NCBI GenBank assembly: GCA_030832455.1
Contig: JAURJB010000013.1
Location: 1-33,335, forward strand
Length of the DNA stretch: 33,335 bases
Source of the DNA: Acidimicrobiales bacterium
GTDB taxonomy: Bacteria > Actinomycetota > Acidimicrobiia > Acidimicrobiales > Ilumatobacteraceae
Reading direction: 5' to 3'
The notes beneath the pieces were generated by a model. That model did no database searches. It saw nothing but the letters and a program-made list of their open reading frames with translations, and was not told where the DNA came from. Shown here one piece after another: positions 1 through 8,412 of the stretch. The position numbers and the translations under genes were made by a program. The stretch's first letter is position 1, and every line of letters starts with the position of its first letter.

Positions 1-2282
1 TGAAAACGTTTCACTAAGCGAAGTGTTCCCGTTCCAAACACACCATCCACCTTGACTCTTACCTTCAAGACGCGGGCGAGTGCGGTTTGTGCAGTTGCCA
101 CCGTTGCATGCCTCGTTCCTCTATTGAGTGTGAAAATTGCAGGGTCGATACTCAGTACGGAAAGTACCGCCTCGTCCGCAATCCCATCAACGGGGAAACC
201 ATTATTTGTTTCAAGTTGACGGACCCATTTCACTGTGCCAGGACCAAACACACCATCGACTCTCATGCGCTTCTTCTTTGGCAGGTTGAAGTACGTGTTC
301 AGTTGCCGTTGCAATACTTTTACAATGTTGCCTCGATCGCCTCGGGCCATCGGAACACCCAGTGGAACAATGGTTGCCGTTCCACTGGCAATGGTGCCGT
401 CGGCGCGTAGCGCATCGAGTTGATTGCGAATGAACAAAGCAAATTGCGCACGACCGGTATTGGTCAGGTGGACATCGTCGCGGAACCAGCGATTCTGCGA
501 TGGGTCACTACTTGCGGCGTTCCAGTCGAGTACTGAAACGTTGGGGTAGCTGTTTGCCGCATTGGCAAGCACTGCGTTAGAGAGCCCATAGTCGCGTGAC
601 GAGCGCCGCGTCGACAAATTGATAAACACCACACGTTGCACGCCACGTGCGTTGAGTGCGTTCACTACTTGATCCACGTCTGATTGCAAGGTGTTGGGGT
701 CATCGTTGTAGCCCAGTTGAATAATGGCGACATTTGGGTATTGCTCGGGAGCGAGTGAATTGATAATTGACGTTGCATCGGGTTGGCCGATTGCAGCAGC
801 AACGCAACTCGGGCCAACCATGCAGCGGTTTGCAAGCGCCTGATAATTCATTGATGGATACGCAGGTAGTACCGATGCATTGAATTCGGCCTTGATGCTT
901 TCACCGACTGAGTCACCAATGAATAGGAACGATCCCACTGGTGCTGCATCAAATGCTGGGCCAACAATGCTGGTTGTTTCAAACCATGGTGCCGGAATGT
1001 CGAACGTGGTCTTGAATGTCCAACCACTTACGGTCACGGTTCCTGCGGTTCCGTTGATATTGACTGATGTTGCATATCCATTCCAGTCACCACCAAGGCC
1101 ATCGTGATTAGTGACAACCGAAACGAGCGTGCCAATTGATGGGTATCTGGCTTGTATTGCTGCAGCTGAAAACACACGTGTCCATACGAGTAACGAGTTG
1201 ACGGGGTCGCTTGCCAAGTCGCCAGGGTCGGCTTGGGCGGGGAAGGTGCCGCCTGCAGTGCGGCCGCCGTTACTGGATGTGAACTCGGTGCGCGATGGCA
1301 AGCCCTTTGGCGTCATCACCACAACTCCAGCGGTTTCTGCAATGGCCTGGTCGGTGTACGGGTGTTCAAGGCTTAATGGGGTTGCGTTGATCGACTCACG
1401 CAGCATTGCGCCGCCATACACCTGACAATTCTGTGTATCGCAGGTGCGTGCAAGACCGGCGTAGCGATTTTCTGTTGCCGAGTATGAACGTGCTGCTACT
1501 GCTTGCGCACGAAGGGCATTCATTCCAGCGCCACCGGCAGCAGCGCCCCATTCTGCTGGAGACTCTCGTGGTACGACACCACGCAGATAACTTTCAATTG
1601 ATGTTGCGTTGATCGTTCGATTTTCGCCGCGCGAATTATTGACGGCACGAATTTCGCCACGGTAGTAGCGGATTTTGAATCGAGTAGTGCCTGCTCGGGG
1701 TTCGCATAATCCAATGAGTTGGTCTGGCGCTGCGGCCGGGTCTGTGCCAACGGTGGTAGTGAATGAGGCAACTTCTTGCACGTCACCAATGAGCATGTAG
1801 CCTTCTGCTGCTGGGTCAACGCCAGACGAAGCACAACGGCGTTCCTGGGTTCCCCATACGCGATAGACGCGATTGGCAATTTCGCGAGCAACAAGCGATG
1901 TCCAGGTTCGGCCTGGCACCGGGTCTTGCAGGAACAGCGCGTTGCTGCTGTCGGTGATCACAGCCGTCTGGGAGTTGTTCATGGAACTTAGCCAGGTGGT
2001 CATTTCTTGTCCTGGGTCGGCAAGTGAACCGAGAGTGTTACCCGTGGCACCGCCGTAGTAGAAGTTGAGAATCTGGTCCCACGACCATCCGTACACCGTT
2101 GCGTATCCGTATGAGCCGTACTGGCTCATACCGCGGCCATGTCCATATCCGCGGCCTTCGATCTGGATGGCAACAGGGAGCTGACCGCCGTCGGCGCGCA
2201 CGGGGGCAACGACTGATGCCAGCACCGTAGTCGTGAGAGCGAGAACGCAAACAACTGCAGAAATCTTGTGGGGGATGCGCAT
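1..2282 (-). CDS. Secreted SpoIID / SGNH hydrolase / peptidoglycan-binding fusion protein (partial, C-terminus beyond window)
   Basis: The frame is open from ATG 2282 to the left edge, at least 760 codons, with no stop inside the window. Residues 1-30 form a signal peptide ending near VRA. A GYGHGRGMSQYG motif at about 45-56 and a SpoIID core from 230 (ESYLRGVVPRES, with E240 as the likely catalytic Glu) are followed by a Cys-Asp-Thr...Cys-Gln-Val-Tyr block. An SGNH esterase domain follows, with GDSVGES (456-462, nucleophile S458), GYND (524-527) and D602-x-x-H605. Two peptidoglycan-binding modules centre on DGVFG at 676 and 746. SpoIID/LytB proteins cleave or modify wall glycan. SGNH domains often remove acetyl groups, so a wall-remodelling enzyme is inferred. 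The start has a good Shine-Dalgarno sequence, GAGGAG at 2293-2298, unlike most genes here. Domain calls are firm; the joint function is inference. Confidence 0.9.
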   Translation of the reverse strand, partial: MRIPHKISAVVCVLALTTTVLASVVAPVRADGGQLPVAIQIEGRGYGHGRGMSQYGSYGYATVYGWSWDQILNFYYGGATGNTLGSLADPGQEMTTWLSSMNNSQTAVITDSSNALFLQDPVPGRTWTSLVAREIANRVYRVWGTQERRCASSGVDPAAEGYMLIGDVQEVASFTTTVGTDPAAAPDQLIGLCEPRAGTTRFKIRYYRGEIRAVNNSRGENRTINATSIESYLRGVVPRESPAEWGAAAGGAGMNALRAQAVAARSYSATENRYAGLARTCDTQNCQVYGGAMLRESINATPLSLEHPYTDQAIAETAGVVVMTPKGLPSRTEFTSSNGGRTAGGTFPAQADPGDLASDPVNSLLVWTRVFSAAAIQARYPSIGTLVSVVTNHDGLGGDWNGYATSVNINGTAGTVTVSGWTFKTTFDIPAPWFETTSIVGPAFDAAPVGSFLFIGDSVGESIKAEFNASVLPAYPSMNYQALANRCMVGPSCVAAAIGQPDATSIINSLAPEQYPNVAIIQLGYNDDPNTLQSDVDQVVNALNARGVQRVVFINLSTRRSSRDYGLSNAVLANAANSYPNVSVLDWNAASSDPSQNRWFRDDVHLTNTGRAQFALFIRNQLDALRADGTIASGTATIVPLGVPMARGDRGNIVKVLQRQLNTYFNLPKKKRMRVDGVFGPGTVKWVRQLETNNGFPVDGIADEAVLSVLSIDPAIFTLNRGTRHATVATAQTALARVLKVRVKVDGVFGTGTLRLVKRF
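34..257 (-). repeat. Tandem peptidoglycan-binding module repeat inside the first gene
   Basis: A 14-base identity (ccaaacacaccatc) occurs at 34-47 and again at 244-257, exactly 70 codons apart. Both copies encode the DGVFG core of a PG_binding_1-type module. The two modules are otherwise diverged, so this is an old internal duplication. Confidence 0.7.
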
Positions 2283-2292
2283 GCTGAGAAAT

Positions 2293-2318
2293 CTCCTCAA
2301 TGGCTTCGGTTCAGTCTA
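2293..2318 (-). promoter_or_regulatory. Leadered promoter -10 and Shine-Dalgarno of the SpoIID-SGNH gene
   Basis: On the minus strand TAGACT (2313-2318) fits a -10 hexamer, giving a leader of roughly 25-30 bases. GAGGAG (2293-2298) lies 10 bases before ATG 2282. No convincing -35 was found. This leadered arrangement contrasts with the leaderless starts elsewhere in the window. Confidence 0.45.
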
Positions 2319-2360
2319 CCGAGATGTATCGGCAGAGTTAGGTCACCTCTGAAGCGTTAT

Positions 2361-3266
2361 TTACGCGGTTTCACTCGCTGCGGGCAAGACATCGCGTTGC
2401 TGTGCGATGACGCCTCCGAGCACGAGTGAAATACCAAGCACATCAATCAGTGTTGGTGTTTGATCAAGAAAGAAAAATCCAAAGACCACTGCAGTAACGG
2501 GAAGCAATGCAAGTAATACAGAAAAACGGCGCACGGGAATTTTACGCAGGATAGTTTGCTCTATTCCGTAGCCAAGTGCGTTAGAAAACAATCCAACAAG
2601 TAAGCACGCAAACAAGATGCTGACAGAGCTCCACGCTGGTCCGCTCTGTGGTGCACCAAACGGAGCAATCACCACGGCACCAATTGCGAGTCCAACTCCC
2701 AGGCCAGATACACCGCGATTCAGTTGTGCAACTTTTGCACCGATCACAATGTATGAAGCCCAAAATGCAGAGGCGAGGAAGATGTACAGCAGCCCGAGCG
2801 GCTCGTTGCCCAACTCAAAACCCGACAGCACCAATACGCCAATGGTTGCAAGCACCAGGGCGATTGCATTGCGTCGCGTTTTGGTTTGCAGCGCAGCAAC
2901 AATGATCGGCCCTATGAACTCAATGGCCACACCTTTGCCTAAATCCAATCGTGCAATCGCCAAATAGAACGTGAGGTTCATGAATGCAACAGCAATACCA
3001 AATGTTGCGGCCGAAACTAGTTCGGCACGAGACCATTTGCCTTGGCGCAACATTCGCGGTGCAGAAAAGACCAGCAGAATCAGTGCAGCAGCAATCACGC
3101 GAAGCCAGGCAACGCTGGCTGGTGCGAGTTCATCAAATAGTCGAAAGGCAATGACTGCGCCAAGGTATTGCGCACTCGCAGAGCAGATGAAGAACACTTC
3201 TGGCGGTAATCCGCCAACCCGGGTTCGTAGAGAGCTCTGCGAAGTGTGAGTTGCGTTACCGCTCAA
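2361..3266 (-). CDS. EamA/RhtA-like drug/metabolite exporter
   Basis: This 301-residue protein is almost entirely hydrophobic, with about ten membrane segments in two EamA repeats, the usual size for the family. The segments AIEFIGP (first half) and GYGIEQTILRKIP (second half) resemble the RhtA threonine/homoserine exporter subgroup. It acts in the cytoplasmic membrane, probably exporting amino acids or small metabolites; the substrate cannot be read from sequence. The start taken is TTG 3266, whose TTGA overlaps the TGA stop of the upstream aldolase-like gene by 4 bases, so the two are probably translationally coupled. A start a few codons later cannot be excluded. Confidence 0.85.
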   Translation of the reverse strand: MSGNATHTSQSSLRTRVGGLPPEVFFICSASAQYLGAVIAFRLFDELAPASVAWLRVIAAALILLVFSAPRMLRQGKWSRAELVSAATFGIAVAFMNLTFYLAIARLDLGKGVAIEFIGPIIVAALQTKTRRNAIALVLATIGVLVLSGFELGNEPLGLLYIFLASAFWASYIVIGAKVAQLNRGVSGLGVGLAIGAVVIAPFGAPQSGPAWSSVSILFACLLVGLFSNALGYGIEQTILRKIPVRRFSVLLALLPVTAVVFGFFFLDQTPTLIDVLGISLVLGGVIAQQRDVLPAASETA

Positions 3267-4078
3267 TCGAATAAATCAGGATCTGTTGCGCAAATTTCCT
3301 GGAACAACGGTTGAAACTGGAACCAGCCAGCCTCGGCAAACCCCGTGAGTTGTTGGGTGTACAACGCCGATTCGTGTGGAATGAGTTTTGGTGTTCCTGC
3401 AGCTTCAGCAAGCAACTGTGCTTGGCAACTGCGATCCATCGTGATAAACCAAAATGCTGCTGCTTCAACCGTGGTGCCAACGGTGAACAGGCCGTGGTTC
3501 TGGTGAATAGCGGCTTTTCCTGTGGGGAAGAGTGAAGCGAATTCTTCACCTGCTGCAACTTCAAACACCACTTTTCCACCTTGTTCCGAGATGACAGTGT
3601 GGTCGTCATAAAATATGCACGCATCTTGTGTGATGGGATCAAGTTTGCGACCAAGTGAAGCCCACGCTTTGCCGTACGTGGAGTGTGCGTGTGCTGCGCC
3701 GATCACTTCAGGTCGTGCTTTGTGAATCGCTGCATGCAACACAAACGCTGCGCGGTTTACTGGCTGTGTTCCGTACACCACTTCGCCGTCATGGTTAACC
3801 AAAATCAAGTCGCTTGTCTTCATGTGACGGAAGCTTTTACCAAATGGGTTTACCCAGAAGCAGTCGGTGAACTCGGGGTCACGCGCGGTGATGTGGCCGG
3901 CAACACCTTCGCCGTAGCCCAGGCGACCAAACACACGAAGTGCGGCGGCGAGTCCAATCTTGCGCGCTCGGCGCTCGTCTTCCACGTTGCTATATGTTGG
4001 GCGTCCAATCGAGGCCACTTCTCGTGGCATCAATTGCACGCCGTCAATCATGCGGGTGTCGTCATGGGTTGCGGTCAT
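3263..4078 (-). CDS. Class II aldolase/adducin family protein
   Basis: This is a 271-residue protein of the class II aldolase/adducin fold. Zinc-ligand histidines are visible at H130 and H132 (AHAHS) and H195 (QNHG), and the usual HAAIHKARP segment is at 115-123. The position where fuculose-type aldolases carry a catalytic Glu reads PVNRAA here. The protein therefore resembles the large uncharacterised adducin-like or decarboxylating subgroup more than a true sugar-phosphate aldolase. ATG 4078 has a leaderless -10 six bases upstream. It is the first gene of a two-gene operon with the EamA exporter and is divergent from methylmalonyl-CoA mutase across 52 bp. The substrate is unknown. Confidence 0.85.
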   Translation of the reverse strand: MTATHDDTRMIDGVQLMPREVASIGRPTYSNVEDERRARKIGLAAALRVFGRLGYGEGVAGHITARDPEFTDCFWVNPFGKSFRHMKTSDLILVNHDGEVVYGTQPVNRAAFVLHAAIHKARPEVIGAAHAHSTYGKAWASLGRKLDPITQDACIFYDDHTVISEQGGKVVFEVAAGEEFASLFPTGKAAIHQNHGLFTVGTTVEAAAFWFITMDRSCQAQLLAEAAGTPKLIPHESALYTQQLTGFAEAGWFQFQPLFQEICATDPDLFD

Positions 4079-4084
4079 ATCTCA

Positions 4085-4090
4085 AGGCTA
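4085..4090 (-). promoter_or_regulatory. Leaderless -10 (TAGCCT) for the class II aldolase gene
   Basis: Minus-strand TAGCCT lies 6 bases before ATG 4078. No Shine-Dalgarno sequence is present. Confidence 0.6.
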
Positions 4091-4118
4091 GCCACACCCG
4101 AAATTGGACCCGATCTCG

Positions 4119-4124
4119 TAACCT
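4119..4124 (+). promoter_or_regulatory. Leaderless -10 (TAACCT) for the mutase gene
   Basis: TAACCT lies 6 bases before ATG 4131, with no Shine-Dalgarno sequence. It is back to back with the aldolase promoter; the two hexamers are 28 bases apart. Confidence 0.6.
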
Positions 4125-4130
4125 AGACCC

Positions 4131-5717
4131 ATGGCTGAAACCCCTCGCGAGCGCCAAACCGACTCTGGCATCACCGTCAACCCGCTGTACACCGCAGAAT
4201 CATTGGGCGGCTTCGACCCGGCAACCGCGCTCGGTATACCAGGCCAACCGCCCTACACCCGCGGCGTGTACCCAACCATGCACCGTGATCGGTTGTGGAC
4301 CATGCGTCAGTACGCGGGTTTCGGTAGTGCTGCCGATACCAATCAGCGGTTTAAGTTTTTGCTTGAGGCCGGCCAAACCGGACTGAGTTGTGCGTTCGAC
4401 CTGCCAACGCAAATGGGTTACGACAGTGATCACGCACGTTCTGCAGGAGAAGTAGGAAAAGTTGGTGTTGCCATCGACTCACTTGATGACATGCGCACCC
4501 TACTTGCCGACTTGCCACTCGACAAAGTAACGACGTCAATGACCATCAACTCAACTGCGTCAATTTTGCTGTTGATGTACGAGTTGGTTGCAGAAGAGCG
4601 CGGTGTGCCGAGCACGGCAATTAGCGGAACCATTCAGAACGACCTCTTGAAGGAATACATCGCGCGCGGAACATACGTGTATCCGCCAAAGCCTTCAATG
4701 CGCATCATCACCAATATTTTTGAATACTGCTCGCAAAATGTTCCGAAGTGGAACACCATTTCCATTTCCGGCTATCACATTCGTGAAGCAGGAAGCACCG
4801 CAGTACAAGAACTCGCGTTCACGTTGTCGAATGCCATTGCATACGTGCAAGCAGCAATTGATGCCGGTCTCGATGTGGATGACATTGGTCCACGTCTCAG
4901 CTTCTTCTGGAACGGTCACAACAACTTCTTTGAAGAAGTAGCCAAGTTCCGCGCGAGTCGCCGCATGTGGCACGACATCATGACCAATCGTTTTGGTGCC
5001 AAGAAGGAAGCGAGCAAACTGATGCGCTTCCACACGCAAACTGGTGGCTCAACACTTACCGCGCAGCAGCCGCTAAACAACGTGGTGCGTGTGGCGGTGC
5101 AAAGTATGGCTGCAGTGTTGGGCGGAACGCAAAGCCTGCACACGAACGGATACGACGAAGCACTCAGCTTGCCAACAGAAGAAGCTGCGCGCATTGCATT
5201 GCGCACGCAGCAGATCATTGGTTATGAAAGCGGCGTAACCGATACACCAGACCCTCTTGCTGGTTCATACTTTGTTGAATCGCTCACGAATGAAGTTGAG
5301 CGCTTGGCATATGAATACATTGCGCGCATCGACGAGATGGGCGGGGCAGTGCAGGCCATTGAAGCTGGCTTCCAGATGGATGAAATTGAAGAAGCCGCGT
5401 ACAGCTACACCAAGTCAATCGACGATCAGACTCGCGTGTTGGTTGGCGTCAACAAGTTCACGGTGGACAACGAGCCAGAGCCAAAAATTACGCCGCCAAT
5501 TCCTGGTTTGGAACAAGGTCAGGTCGAACGCCTTACGAAGTACAAAGCCAACCGCGACATGGCGTTGGTTGCAGCAAAACTCGAAGCCTTGCGCGAAGTC
5601 GCAAAAGGGGCTGGCAACGTGTTGCACCCAATGAAAGAAGCCCTGCGGGCTAGTGCAACGCTTGGCGAAGTAAGCGACGCATTGCGCGACGTTTTTGGCG
5701 TGTATCGCCCAGGCTGA
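4131..5717 (+). CDS. Methylmalonyl-CoA mutase, large (catalytic) subunit without B12 domain
   Basis: This 528-residue protein matches the TIM-barrel catalytic half of the B12-dependent acyl-CoA mutases but ends before any cobalamin-binding domain. It should work with a separate small subunit, not seen here. Landmarks are RQYAGF (Y61), [13 protein letters not shown] (89-101), RGTYVYPP (R179), [10 protein letters not shown] (H216) and [11 protein letters not shown]. By spacing from H216, Y61 and R179 line up with Tyr89 and Arg207 of Propionibacterium methylmalonyl-CoA mutase. Isobutyryl- and hydroxyisobutyryl-CoA mutases differ at these positions, so methylmalonyl-CoA is the best substrate call. 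The product, succinyl-CoA, feeds the TCA cycle from propionyl-CoA. The gene is transcribed alone and ends 3 bases from the convergent TetR gene. Confidence 0.9.
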   Translation: MAETPRERQTDSGITVNPLYTAESLGGFDPATALGIPGQPPYTRGVYPTMHRDRLWTMRQYAGFGSAADTNQRFKFLLEAGQTGLSCAFDLPTQMGYDSDHARSAGEVGKVGVAIDSLDDMRTLLADLPLDKVTTSMTINSTASILLLMYELVAEERGVPSTAISGTIQNDLLKEYIARGTYVYPPKPSMRIITNIFEYCSQNVPKWNTISISGYHIREAGSTAVQELAFTLSNAIAYVQAAIDAGLDVDDIGPRLSFFWNGHNNFFEEVAKFRASRRMWHDIMTNRFGAKKEASKLMRFHTQTGGSTLTAQQPLNNVVRVAVQSMAAVLGGTQSLHTNGYDEALSLPTEEAARIALRTQQIIGYESGVTDTPDPLAGSYFVESLTNEVERLAYEYIARIDEMGGAVQAIEAGFQMDEIEEAAYSYTKSIDDQTRVLVGVNKFTVDNEPEPKITPPIPGLEQGQVERLTKYKANRDMALVAAKLEALREVAKGAGNVLHPMKEALRASATLGEVSDALRDVFGVYRPG

Positions 5718-5720
5718 GAC

Positions 5721-6920
5721 TTAGAGGCTGTTTTGCTTGGCCACTTGCACCATGACGGCGTCAAAGTCGCATGACTCAAGTTGGTTGGTGTAGCCCACAA
5801 GGGCACTGAATCCGTAACCAATAATCTGTTCGCCGGTGCTCACCAGGTTGATCAACTCGCGATCAATGTTGGGAAACGACATCGCCATTGCCTCCTCTTG
5901 CTCGGCAACTACTTTGCGCATTTCTTTATGCGTTTTTTTGTGATGTCGTGTGGCAATGATGCACTCTTGGCGAAATCTCAACCAAGTGGTTCGCTCTGGA
6001 TATAACGCAAAGTCAAATGCATCGGTCAGACCAAAGTTTTGCTCGTTCGCCGCTGCAGCGGTTCGCTTTGCTTCAAGAGTTTGACGCTGAGTGAGGTGCA
6101 TCAGCTCGCGCACTGCGTCGCTCATGAGGGCTTCTTTGTCGGGATAGAAATTGTAAATTGAGCCGCTGGTTACCTGAGATTTGCGTGCAATGCGAGAAAT
6201 GGTTGCGCTCGTGAAGCCGGTTTTGCTCATTACTTCAGCAGTTGCATTAATCAGCGCATCGCGCAATGGAACTTCGGTGTTGGATCGGGAGAGTGCTGGC
6301 CCAAGTCGCTTGCGTGGCGATGATGTCGGCGTTGCCGCACTGATTGAACTGCGAATGCTTTCTGTAATGATGGGCATTCCTGCATTGGTTCCTGTGATGA
6401 AGGATCGCAGTGCCGAACCGACAGCAATTGACGCTCCTAGCGCAACGCCGGCCTTCTTGATAGCGGTATTGCGTTGGTGCAGCCCAGCGTGGCTCAGCCA
6501 AGTGCTGATTTGAGGAATCACTACTTCTCCAACAACTTCATTGCGTTGAGCAACAACCAAAAACTCGGCACCAAGCGAAACAACGCGCGATGGTTTTTCT
6601 AGCTGGCCGACGATCTCGGTTTGTTCCGTGATGGAAGTTGCTGAATTGATAGAGGTAATGGTGTCAACAAAGTAAGTCTGGAACTGTGGGGCGACGACAT
6701 TTTCCCACAGGGCAATCAACATTTCGTCACTGTTTTCAAAGCGACTGTACACAGCACCCGTTGTGAGACCTGCGCGTTTTGCAACCGAGCTTGCAACGAT
6801 TCCGTCTAATCCGTTGGCAATACATTCTTGGGTAATTGCTTTAAGAATGGCTGCCGCATTGCGTGTGGAGCGCTCTGAAGTTGCACGACGAACAACTGGT
6901 TGCGGATGGCCCTTGATCAT
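5721..6920 (-). CDS. Double TetR-family transcriptional regulator (two HTH domains in one chain)
   Basis: This single 399-residue frame carries two TetR N-terminal helix-turn-helix domains. The first is at about 20-65 (VAKRAGLTTGAVYSRFENSDEM) and the second at about 217-270 (ARKSQVTSGSIYNFYPDKEAL). Each is followed by a helical ligand-type domain. Ordinary TetR proteins are about 190-220 residues, so this is a tandem fusion that may act as a built-in dimer. ATG 6920 is chosen because its ATGA overlaps the nitroreductase TGA by 4 bases; the longer frame to 7025 would lie inside that gene. Regulation of the coupled nitroreductase, or self-regulation, is plausible but unproven. Confidence 0.85.
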   Translation of the reverse strand: MIKGHPQPVVRRATSERSTRNAAAILKAITQECIANGLDGIVASSVAKRAGLTTGAVYSRFENSDEMLIALWENVVAPQFQTYFVDTITSINSATSITEQTEIVGQLEKPSRVVSLGAEFLVVAQRNEVVGEVVIPQISTWLSHAGLHQRNTAIKKAGVALGASIAVGSALRSFITGTNAGMPIITESIRSSISAATPTSSPRKRLGPALSRSNTEVPLRDALINATAEVMSKTGFTSATISRIARKSQVTSGSIYNFYPDKEALMSDAVRELMHLTQRQTLEAKRTAAAANEQNFGLTDAFDFALYPERTTWLRFRQECIIATRHHKKTHKEMRKVVAEQEEAMAMSFPNIDRELINLVSTGEQIIGYGFSALVGYTNQLESCDFDAVMVQVAKQNSL

Positions 6921-7474
6921 GAGTTGAAGTAGGTGATCGCCGGCTCTGGTCGTTCGCGTTCGGGTAATGTGCGTGTTGGCCATCCCAAGTAAATCATTGC
7001 GGTGATGTGCGTGCCTTCGGGCCAACCGCAGTGTTTTGCTACATCATCGTTTGCACCCTTTGGGCAACTAGACCAAAAACTGCCAAGCCCCATCGCCGTT
7101 GCACCAAGTAAGAGGTTCTGGATTCCGGCGGCAACCGCATCACGATTTTCTTGCGTTTGCAATTCGGATTCACCCTGGGCGGTGCCAACAACAAGCAGCA
7201 CGGGTGAGCGCATGTACTTCGTGCGAGTCTTTGTCACTTTCAATTCGGTGTCGCCATTGCGTTGCATCGCTTCTGCGGTTACTTCGCCAAGACCACGGCG
7301 ACCTTCGCCAGTGAATACTCCAAACAACCAGGGCCATGTTTGCTGATGGTTTGGCGCCCATGCGGCAGTTCGGCACAGAGTGTTGATCAGATCGATATCG
7401 ACATCGCGTTCCTGGTCCATCACCAGTTGAGTGCGACGCGCCACTACGAGAGCGTAGAAATCATCAAACGTCAT
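6917..7474 (-). CDS. Nitroreductase family FMN-dependent oxidoreductase
   Basis: This 185-residue protein has the short single-domain nitroreductase layout. It opens with a RRTQ-type FMN-binding segment (about 13-16), continues with AAWAPNHQQTWPW, and has a central helix with GIQNLLLGATAMGLGSFW and a C-terminal YLGWP segment. This resembles the YdjA-like subgroup. It probably reduces nitro compounds, quinones or flavins with NAD(P)H. ATG 7474 is preferred over GTG 7477 because TAGCCT lies 6 bases upstream of it. The promoter sits between this gene and the end of dapD, giving it independent expression, and it is coupled to the downstream double TetR gene. Confidence 0.85.
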   Translation of the reverse strand: MTFDDFYALVVARRTQLVMDQERDVDIDLINTLCRTAAWAPNHQQTWPWLFGVFTGEGRRGLGEVTAEAMQRNGDTELKVTKTRTKYMRSPVLLVVGTAQGESELQTQENRDAVAAGIQNLLLGATAMGLGSFWSSCPKGANDDVAKHCGWPEGTHITAMIYLGWPTRTLPERERPEPAITYFNS

Positions 7475-7480
7475 CACGTC

Positions 7481-7486
7481 AGGCTA
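7481..7486 (-). promoter_or_regulatory. Leaderless -10 (TAGCCT) for the nitroreductase-TetR operon
   Basis: Minus-strand TAGCCT lies 6 bases before ATG 7474, in the short gap downstream of dapD. Confidence 0.55.
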
Positions 7487-7489
7487 TGC

Positions 7490-8410
7490 CTAGTTTTTGT
7501 GCAATGCGGCGTTGAGTCCGCCCCAGCTGCCGGTGCGCTGCACCACTTCAACTGCACCCGTCAGGCTGTTTCTGCGAAAGAGCAAGTCATTTGCGCCAGA
7601 GAGTTCACGGGCTTTCACCACTGCACCGTCTGGCAATTTCACCTGTGTACCAGCGGTGACATACAAACCTGCTTCGATAATGCAGTTGTTGCCCAGTGAA
7701 ATACCAAGACCGCTGTTCGCGCCAAGCAAACACTTTTCGCCAACGGTGACCATTTCTTTTCCGCCTCCAGAAAGTGTTCCCATGATTGAGGCGCCGCCTC
7801 CAATATCGGAGCCATCGCCAACGACAACTCCAGCAGAGATGCGTCCTTCCACCATGGATGCACCAAGTGTTCCTGCGTTGAAGTTGCAGAATCCTTCATG
7901 CATCACCGTGGTGCCACTCGCTAGGTGAGCACCAAGTCGAACGCGACTGGCATCGGCAATTCGCACGCCACTTGGCACCACATAGTCAGTCATACGCGGG
8001 AACTTGTCGACGCCATTGACTACCAGTTGGATGCCTTGCTTCAGTTGGTTGTAGCGCACATCTTCAAGGGCATCGAGTGCAACTGGTCCGATGGATGTCC
8101 AAGCGACATTGGCGAGCAAACCAAATGCGCCATCTAGGTTGACGGTGCGTGGCTTGGCAAGTCGATGCGACAGCAGATGCAACCGCAAGTACACGTCGCT
8201 TGCACTCGCTGGTGCTGCTGTGGTGTCGATTGCGAGCGCAATGGGAACAAGTGCAACACCGCGTCGCGGGTCGGTATGGGTGGGTGATTCGGTTGGCGTT
8301 CCTGCAGGAACAGCTTCACCCCAACCGAGGTGGCGGAAGTAGGTATCGAGTGTGGTTCCGTCTGCGGCAACGGTGGCAATGCCAACGCCCCATGCGTGTG
8401 TGGTGCTCAT
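7490..8410 (-). CDS. dapD: 2,3,4,5-tetrahydropyridine-2,6-dicarboxylate N-succinyltransferase
   Basis: This 306-residue protein matches the actinobacterial DapD form. An N-terminal domain (about 1-150) is followed by a left-handed beta-helix with the family's recognisable stretch FNAGTLGASMVEGRI and then VVGDGSDIGGGASIMGTLSGGG. It transfers succinyl from succinyl-CoA to tetrahydrodipicolinate in the succinylase branch of lysine and diaminopimelate synthesis, in the cytoplasm, normally as a trimer. ATG 8410 lies 2 bases after the lysS stop, and AGAGG within the lysS end could act as a ribosome-binding site. It is therefore the second gene of a lysS-dapD unit linking lysine supply to lysyl-tRNA charging. 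Confidence 0.95.
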   Translation of the reverse strand: MSTTHAWGVGIATVAADGTTLDTYFRHLGWGEAVPAGTPTESPTHTDPRRGVALVPIALAIDTTAAPASASDVYLRLHLLSHRLAKPRTVNLDGAFGLLANVAWTSIGPVALDALEDVRYNQLKQGIQLVVNGVDKFPRMTDYVVPSGVRIADASRVRLGAHLASGTTVMHEGFCNFNAGTLGASMVEGRISAGVVVGDGSDIGGGASIMGTLSGGGKEMVTVGEKCLLGANSGLGISLGNNCIIEAGLYVTAGTQVKLPDGAVVKARELSGANDLLFRRNSLTGAVEVVQRTGSWGGLNAALHKN

Positions 8411-8412
8411 CG

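Noticed and set aside
6921-7025. N-terminal extension of the double TetR protein to 7025
   Set aside because: It lies inside the nitroreductase gene. ATG 6920 gives an ATGA overlap and begins just before the first HTH.
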